From contig CAWFGJ010000008.1 in the NCBI GenBank assembly GCA_963815355.1, positions 1 through 64,000 on the forward strand: a stretch of 64,000 nucleotides of DNA, written 5' to 3'. The notes under the pieces are model-generated. The model saw only the letters and a program-made list of their open reading frames with translations. It was not told the origin of the DNA and ran no database searches. Each line of letters starts with the position of its first letter. Position 1 is the stretch's first letter. This DNA is from JAPUEK01 sp963815355. Its GTDB lineage: Bacteria; Pseudomonadota; Alphaproteobacteria; Rhodobacterales; Rhodobacteraceae. Shown one piece after another: positions 60,067 through 64,000 of this stretch. The translations under genes and the position numbers were made by a program.

Positions 60067-60627
60067 TTAGAGGTTCTGGCCTTGGGTATCGGCCTCAAGC
60101 CGTTTCACGGCGTCCAATACCTGCGTCATATGCGGATGTATAGCCAAAGCCGCGCGGTAGACTTCCAAGGCCTTCTGAGGCTTTCCCAATTCTTCGAAGA
60201 TAGAGCCAAGCCCGGCCAACGCGCCAAAATGCCGAGGGTTAAGCCGCAGCACATGGGCGATATCCGAAACAGCCGGGCCGAACTGGCCCAGTTGGAAATA
60301 GGCGATGGCCCGCGCATTCCAGCCTTCGGCAAAATCGGGCGCATGGTCAATCAAAGCACTGAAGTGATTGATGGCAACATCGGGATAGCCCTCTTCCATT
60401 GCCTGCCGCCCGCGCTGCAAAAGCAAATCCATCGCCGGAGAGCCGGATTTCGACCACTCGATCCAGATTTCCTCTTCGATCCGCACGGAGGCGGTGGCAT
60501 CTGCCGTCAGCAATTTGCCGAACAAATCGTCAAGCTTTGCCGTCTGTGCCGCAGCAGGCCCGCAAAGCACAAAAAGCAGCACCAGTGCCGCAACGATACG
60601 ATTGTGAAATGCCTGCCATGCTCTCAT
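60067..60627 (-). CDS. Exported tetratricopeptide-repeat protein
   Basis: The 186-residue protein has a signal peptide (MRAWQAFHNRIVAALVLLFV, ending near AAAQ) and three or so TPR units: LQRGRQAMEEGYPDVAINHF, AEGWNARAIAYFQLGQFGPA and FGALAGLGSIFEELGKPQKA. It is a periplasmic or membrane-attached scaffold of unknown partner. ATG at 60627 is preferred because the signal peptide begins there; a long upstream open frame runs through the divergent genes and has no such signal. It is the first gene of the helicase - hslR-like - fdxA run. Confidence 0.88.
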   Translation of the reverse strand: MRAWQAFHNRIVAALVLLFVLCGPAAAQTAKLDDLFGKLLTADATASVRIEEEIWIEWSKSGSPAMDLLLQRGRQAMEEGYPDVAINHFSALIDHAPDFAEGWNARAIAYFQLGQFGPAVSDIAHVLRLNPRHFGALAGLGSIFEELGKPQKALEVYRAALAIHPHMTQVLDAVKRLEADTQGQNL

Positions 60628-60691
60628 AACCAGAACGTAACGCAACGCGCGGGAAAGACCAGCCTTCCTGCGTTCACGAAGGAGTTGACTG

Positions 60692-60979
60692 ATGAGCGAT
60701 GTGATCAATACGGCCGTTGAGGCGCTTTCGGCCAAAATGGCGAACGGGTTTGATGGCGTGGCGAAATTCGTCATCCCCGGCGAAGGCGCGATCATGGTGG
60801 ACACGTCGGGCGTGCGCGCCGGAGATGAAGACGCGGATGTAACCCTGACCGCCGATGCCGAAGTCTTTCGCGCAATTCTTGAAGGCGAGATGAACGCGAC
60901 CTCGGCCTTCATGACGGGCAAGCTTTCGGTTGACGGCTCCATGGGCCTTGCAATGCAGCTTGCCGCGGCGCTGGCGTGA
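60692..60979 (+). CDS. SCP2 sterol-carrier domain protein
   Basis: A 95-residue single-domain protein of the SCP2 fold. It shows ALSAKMANGFDGVAKFVIPG, GAIMVDTSGVRAGDEDADVT, FRAILEGEMNATSAFMTGKL and SVDGSMGLAMQLAAALA. It binds acyl or hydrophobic ligands in the cytoplasm. Its stop overlaps the GTG start of the lysophospholipase gene, and a joint role in lipid handling is likely. Confidence 0.92.
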   Translation: MSDVINTAVEALSAKMANGFDGVAKFVIPGEGAIMVDTSGVRAGDEDADVTLTADAEVFRAILEGEMNATSAFMTGKLSVDGSMGLAMQLAAALA

Positions 60980-61911
60980 GCGAGGCACCCTTTCACGCAA
61001 CCCTCGCGGATGGGCCGGTGGGCGGCTATGCCCGCTGGCTGAAGGCGTCTGACGGGGTGCGCTTGCGCGTGGGTGTCTGGCCCTTGCCCAAGGCGCGGGG
61101 GACGGTGCTGCTTTTGCCCGGACGAACGGAATACATCGAGAAATATGGCCGCACCGCTGCCGACCTTGCCGCGCGTGGCTTTGCGACGGTGGCCATCGAC
61201 TGGCGGGGTCAGGGGCTTGCGGACCGCGCCCTCGCCGACAAAATGTCTGGTCACGTTGACGATTTCGCCGAATATCAGCTCGATTTCGACGCGGTCATCG
61301 CTTTTGCCCGCGCAGAAGGCTTGCCGCAACCGTTCCATATGTTGGCCCATTCGATGGGTGGCTGCATTGGGCTGCGTGCGCTGATGCGCGGTGCCCCGGT
61401 GCAATCGGCGGCTTTCTCGGCGCCGATGTGGGGGATATTGATGGCCGCCTGGATGCGCCCGTTCGCGGTCGCGCTGTCTACCGCCTCTCGCTGGTTTTCC
61501 TTTGACAGCCGTTATGCCCCCGGCACTGGGCCGGGCACTTACGTTATCGATTCCCCCTTTGTCGGCAACACCCTGACCACCGATGCCGAAATGTGGGCCT
61601 ACATGCGCGAACAGGCAAAAGCAGCCCCCGCGCTGACCCTTGGCGGCCCCAGCCTTGGCTGGCTGCAAGCCGCGTTGAGCGAATGTCACGCGCTTAGCCT
61701 TATGACGTCGCCATCCTATCCGGTTCTTTGCGGGCTTGGGTCCCAGGAAAAGATAGTTGACGTGGCCCCGATCCACAGCCGCATGGCCCAATGGCCGCAG
61801 GGGCGGCTGGAGATTTACCCGGCCGCAGAGCACGAGGTTCTGATGGAACGGCCGTCGACCCGTGCGGCCTTTACCGACCGGGCCGCTGCCCTGTTTGACG
61901 GCGCGGCTTAA
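60976..61911 (+). CDS. Alpha/beta hydrolase, lysophospholipase PldB-like
   Basis: The 311-residue hydrolase has the oxyanion/strand segment GTVLLLPGRTEYIEKYGRTA, DWRGQGLADRALADKM, the nucleophile elbow MLAHSMGGCIGLRALM (Ser) and the catalytic histidine in AAEHEVLMERPSTR. This matches the lysophospholipase (monoglyceride lipase-like) family. It starts with GTG at 60976 inside the SCP2 stop. Its stop codon shares the palindrome TTAA with the stop of trgB on the other strand. Confidence 0.9.
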   Translation: MSEAPFHATLADGPVGGYARWLKASDGVRLRVGVWPLPKARGTVLLLPGRTEYIEKYGRTAADLAARGFATVAIDWRGQGLADRALADKMSGHVDDFAEYQLDFDAVIAFARAEGLPQPFHMLAHSMGGCIGLRALMRGAPVQSAAFSAPMWGILMAAWMRPFAVALSTASRWFSFDSRYAPGTGPGTYVIDSPFVGNTLTTDAEMWAYMREQAKAAPALTLGGPSLGWLQAALSECHALSLMTSPSYPVLCGLGSQEKIVDVAPIHSRMAQWPQGRLEIYPAAEHEVLMERPSTRAAFTDRAAALFDGAA

Positions 61912-62984
61912 GAGCGCAACCGCGCCCGTTCCCGCTGCAACCAGAGGGCAGTCAGGATCAAGGGCGCGTTGCCTGCCTCGCCCGAGGCAACCAGATCCAT
62001 CAGCGCGTCAAAGCCGATCAGATGGCCGCGGATATCCTCGGCCTCGCCTGCGACGCCAAAGACCCCCTCCACCCCGTCCGGCAGATCGCAAAGGGCGAGG
62101 TAGGAATACAGGAACTCGGCGCAAATGCCCGGCGTTGGATAATACTGTGCGACTGGCAACAGCGCGCCAAGCGTCAGCCCGGCCTCTTCTGTTGCCTCAC
62201 GCCTTGCGGCGTCTTCGGGGTGCTCGCCGGGGTCGATCCGACCAGCGATCGCCTCAAGTTGCCAAGGTTGGCGATCGCCACGCGCATAGGGGCCGCTGCG
62301 AAACTGCTCGATCAGCAGCACCCGGTCCCGGCGCGGATCATAGGGGAGCACGGTAACCGCATCCCCTGAAATGAACACCGCACGCCGGACCTGATCACTC
62401 ATCTCACCGTTAAAGCGACGAAAGCGCAGGTCCAACTCTTCGACCGCAAAGAACGCGGCGTAGGGTTCTTGCAATGCCGCGGTCTGGCTGTCTTGCGGCC
62501 CAGAGCGGAAGCGCCGGGTGTTGGGGGCAACCGCCTCGGCCCGCACCCGCGCCGCGCCGCGCACCAAAAGTTGCGGCATCCGGTTACGCAGTTGCGACGG
62601 CGCCCTCGTCCCGAAAAACCGCATCAAATCGTCGGCCACTGCAAGCGCCTCGGCGGCGAAATGCGCCTCCCATGCTTGCTGGTTCCATGTCGTGGCGTCG
62701 TGGCCATCATCGGCCAGATACAGTGGCACCGCGCCCGTTTCTTCGCGCGCAAGCCCGTGACAGGCCGCGTAGAAATCCAGCCGCTTCAGATCCGCCCCGG
62801 TCAGCGTGCAGCGCGCGCCGTGCACAGCATGTCCCGGATCAACCCGCGCACCAGCGAAAGCACCGCCCCAAAGCGAGCAAAGCCTGTAGCCCCCCCGAAC
62901 CTCAGGCTCTAACGCAACCGAACGGCCAATCACGCGGCCCAGAAGCGCTGCATTGGCCAATGGCCCACAAACAAAAAGATCCAT
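61908..62984 (-). CDS. trgB: AIG2/gamma-glutamylcyclotransferase-like plus NUDIX fusion (TrgB)
   Basis: The 358-residue protein joins an N-terminal AIG2/GGCT-like domain (MDLFVCGPLANAALLGRVIG, residues 1-140) to a C-terminal NUDIX domain. Its Nudix box GRIDPGEHPEDAARREATEE-AG is complete (around residue 255), preceded by VLLIEQFRSGPYARGDRQPW, the ADP-ribose pyrophosphatase pattern. In Rhodobacter sphaeroides, trgB adjacent to trgA was found through tellurite resistance; the enzyme here should hydrolyse ADP-ribose-like compounds. Start at 62984 lies two bases after the trgA stop, so both are cotranscribed. Confidence 0.87.
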   Translation of the reverse strand: MDLFVCGPLANAALLGRVIGRSVALEPEVRGGYRLCSLWGGAFAGARVDPGHAVHGARCTLTGADLKRLDFYAACHGLAREETGAVPLYLADDGHDATTWNQQAWEAHFAAEALAVADDLMRFFGTRAPSQLRNRMPQLLVRGAARVRAEAVAPNTRRFRSGPQDSQTAALQEPYAAFFAVEELDLRFRRFNGEMSDQVRRAVFISGDAVTVLPYDPRRDRVLLIEQFRSGPYARGDRQPWQLEAIAGRIDPGEHPEDAARREATEEAGLTLGALLPVAQYYPTPGICAEFLYSYLALCDLPDGVEGVFGVAGEAEDIRGHLIGFDALMDLVASGEAGNAPLILTALWLQRERARLRS

Positions 62985-62986
62985 GC

Positions 62987-63427
62987 TCAGGGCCAGCGCC
63001 GTCCAACCCATTCCGTGATCCATCCGCCCAGCACCCCGCCGATCAACAGCGCAACTGGCGTGGCCGGGTGGATCAGCAACTGACCGTTCTTAAGCATCAG
63101 GTCAAAGATGCCCACCACCGCCTCCATCGGGCCGTCGTAGAGCATCTTCATCGACTTGCGGATCATCTCGTAGATCGAAAAGCCCAAAAGCAACCAAAAC
63201 AGGATCGCGACCGAGGTTCGGATGCCGGAACCCATCGCCTCTGTGTACCCGCGCCCCGTCAAGGTGCCCATCACGCGCCAGCCACAAATGAACCCAACCG
63301 CGGCCGAGATTTCGCGGAAATAGCCGATTTGCGTACCTTCGGGCAGGGTCGGGATGAACAGATGCGCCGCCAAGGCCGCGACAAGCGCGAAAAGCACGGC
63401 ACCGGTTAGTTTTGCGGCAGTCGGCAT
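62987..63427 (-). CDS. trgA: TrgA-family membrane protein (tellurite resistance)
   Basis: The 146-residue protein has four hydrophobic helices, including KLTGAVLFALVAALAAHLFI, ISAAVGFICGWRVMGTLTGR, AILFWLLLGFSIYEMIRKSM and a C-terminal VALLIGGVLGGWITEWVGRR. These features and linkage with trgB match TrgA of Rhodobacter. The molecular role is unknown; the family is linked to tellurite resistance with TrgB. The ATG at 63427 begins the conserved MPTAAKLTG. Confidence 0.88.
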   Translation of the reverse strand: MPTAAKLTGAVLFALVAALAAHLFIPTLPEGTQIGYFREISAAVGFICGWRVMGTLTGRGYTEAMGSGIRTSVAILFWLLLGFSIYEMIRKSMKMLYDGPMEAVVGIFDLMLKNGQLLIHPATPVALLIGGVLGGWITEWVGRRWP

Positions 63428-63463
63428 GGACGGTATCCTGTTGCTTTGCTGCCCCGCCGTTGT

Positions 63464-64000
63464 TCAGGGGCGCGTCACCGTGATTTGCGTTACATCACAG
63501 TTTCCGCCGTGAAAGGCCCCAGCACAAGAGGTCAGGTAAAAGTTCCACATGCGCCGGAACCGGTCATCAAAGCCATGCCTCGCCACTTCGGGCCAGCGGG
63601 CGTTGAAAACCTCATGCCAGCGCCGCAAGGTCTGGCTGTAGCTTTCGCCGAATTCGATCGCGCTTCTTACCTTAAGCCCCGCCCGCGCCACCTCTGCCCG
63701 CAGCGCCGTGGGGGACGGCAACATGCCACCGGGGAAGATGTATTTCTGAATGAAGTCAACGCTCTTGCGGTAGGTCTCAAACCGGTCATCGGCCACCGTG
63801 ATGATCTGAAGCGTGGCATTCCGCCCCGGCTTCAACCGCTCACGCAGGGTGTCGAAATAGGTGGGCCAATACTTTTCCCCCACCGCCTCGAACATCTCGA
63901 TCGACGCGATGCCATCATAGACACCGCGTTCATCACGGTAGTCCTGCAGTTTGATTTCGACGCGGTCTGCAACACCTTCGCGCCGCATCCGTTCGACGGC
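63464..64000 (-). CDS. Cyclopropane-fatty-acid synthase-type methyltransferase, partial (C-terminal part)
   Basis: The visible 179 residues are the C-terminal part of a SAM-dependent methyltransferase of the CfaS family. They show KLQDYRDERGVYDGIASIEM, FEAVGEKYWPTYFDTLRERL, ADDRFETYRKSVDFIQKYIF followed by PGGMLPSPTALRAEVARAG, YSQTLRRWHEVFNARWPEVA and FRRMWNFYLTSCAGAFHGG. The FIQKYIFPGG motif and the FYLTSCAGAF end are diagnostic. The frame remains open to the window edge, so the SAM-binding N-terminus is missing from view. It would methylenate unsaturated phospholipid acyl chains or a related substrate. It lies 36 bases upstream of trgA on the same strand. Confidence 0.92.
   Translation of the reverse strand, partial: AVERMRREGVADRVEIKLQDYRDERGVYDGIASIEMFEAVGEKYWPTYFDTLRERLKPGRNATLQIITVADDRFETYRKSVDFIQKYIFPGGMLPSPTALRAEVARAGLKVRSAIEFGESYSQTLRRWHEVFNARWPEVARHGFDDRFRRMWNFYLTSCAGAFHGGNCDVTQITVTRP

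Noticed and set aside
61000..61833. Upstream extension of the TPR protein frame on the minus strand
   Set aside because: It runs antisense through the lysophospholipase gene and would bury the signal peptide at 60627.

Overview
The window is high-GC alphaproteobacterial DNA. The gene content points to Rhodobacteraceae (Rhodobacter/Paracoccus relatives): TrgA/TrgB tellurite-resistance genes, a Suv3-like helicase - S4 protein - FdxA - CarD run, tRNA-Tyr beside rlmB, a hisA-hisF-hisE order with a DUF2147 gene next to it, and a SulP transporter. Family level is an inference from gene content; no rRNA is present.

Layout. (1) 1-5984: a sugar module with a ribose-type binding protein, a fucose/arabinose-type isomerase, a two-subunit transketolase and an FGGY kinase. 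The first 3.5 kb is riddled with frame breaks, while the last two genes are intact. (2) 5985-8029: a gene-poor, lower-GC stretch with a transporter remnant and one VOC-fold gene. (3) 8030-12869: a pseudouridine synthase, a PhnA-like zinc ribbon protein, a Rieske oxygenase/reductase pair of the betaine-demethylase type, and a small periplasmic protein behind a perfect FNR-type box. (4) 12906-26484: a hydantoinase diverging from a GntR-led operon with a VOC protein, a complete dipeptide/oligopeptide-type ABC transporter, a second binding-protein-like gene without a signal peptide, an amidohydrolase, an Asp/Glu/hydantoin racemase (frameshifted), a DapA-like lyase and an atypical SDR. This looks like a complete import-and-degrade system for a cyclic amide or other N-heterocycle. 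(5) 26513-36081: PhzF and an FAD amine oxidase followed upstream by a Liv-type ABC transporter, diverging from GntR - DUF3830 - TIGR04076 - aldo/keto reductase - LivJ, a second self-contained uptake/catabolism unit. (6) 36130-46819: SulP, tRNA-Tyr, rlmB, a CoA-binding protein, his genes, LysE/Lrp, a sulfhydrylase, a SIMPL protein and a GST. (7) 47027-64000: a 1003-residue membrane protein that seems to join a GspL/PilM-like and a GspC/PilP-like domain, then hpd with its Lrp regulator, a Kef exporter, cobT/cobS, carD, fdxA, hslR-like, a Suv3-like helicase, a TPR protein, SCP2, a lysophospholipase, trgB, trgA and a partial cyclopropane-fatty-acid synthase-type methyltransferase.

Genes cooperate mostly as local units: each transport cluster carries its own FCD-type GntR regulator and candidate operators in the divergent promoter. 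Several genes carry single-base frame breaks (binding protein, isomerase, transketolase N subunit, racemase, hisA, metY-like). They are densest at the left edge and also hit housekeeping genes, so sequence error is at least as likely as true decay.
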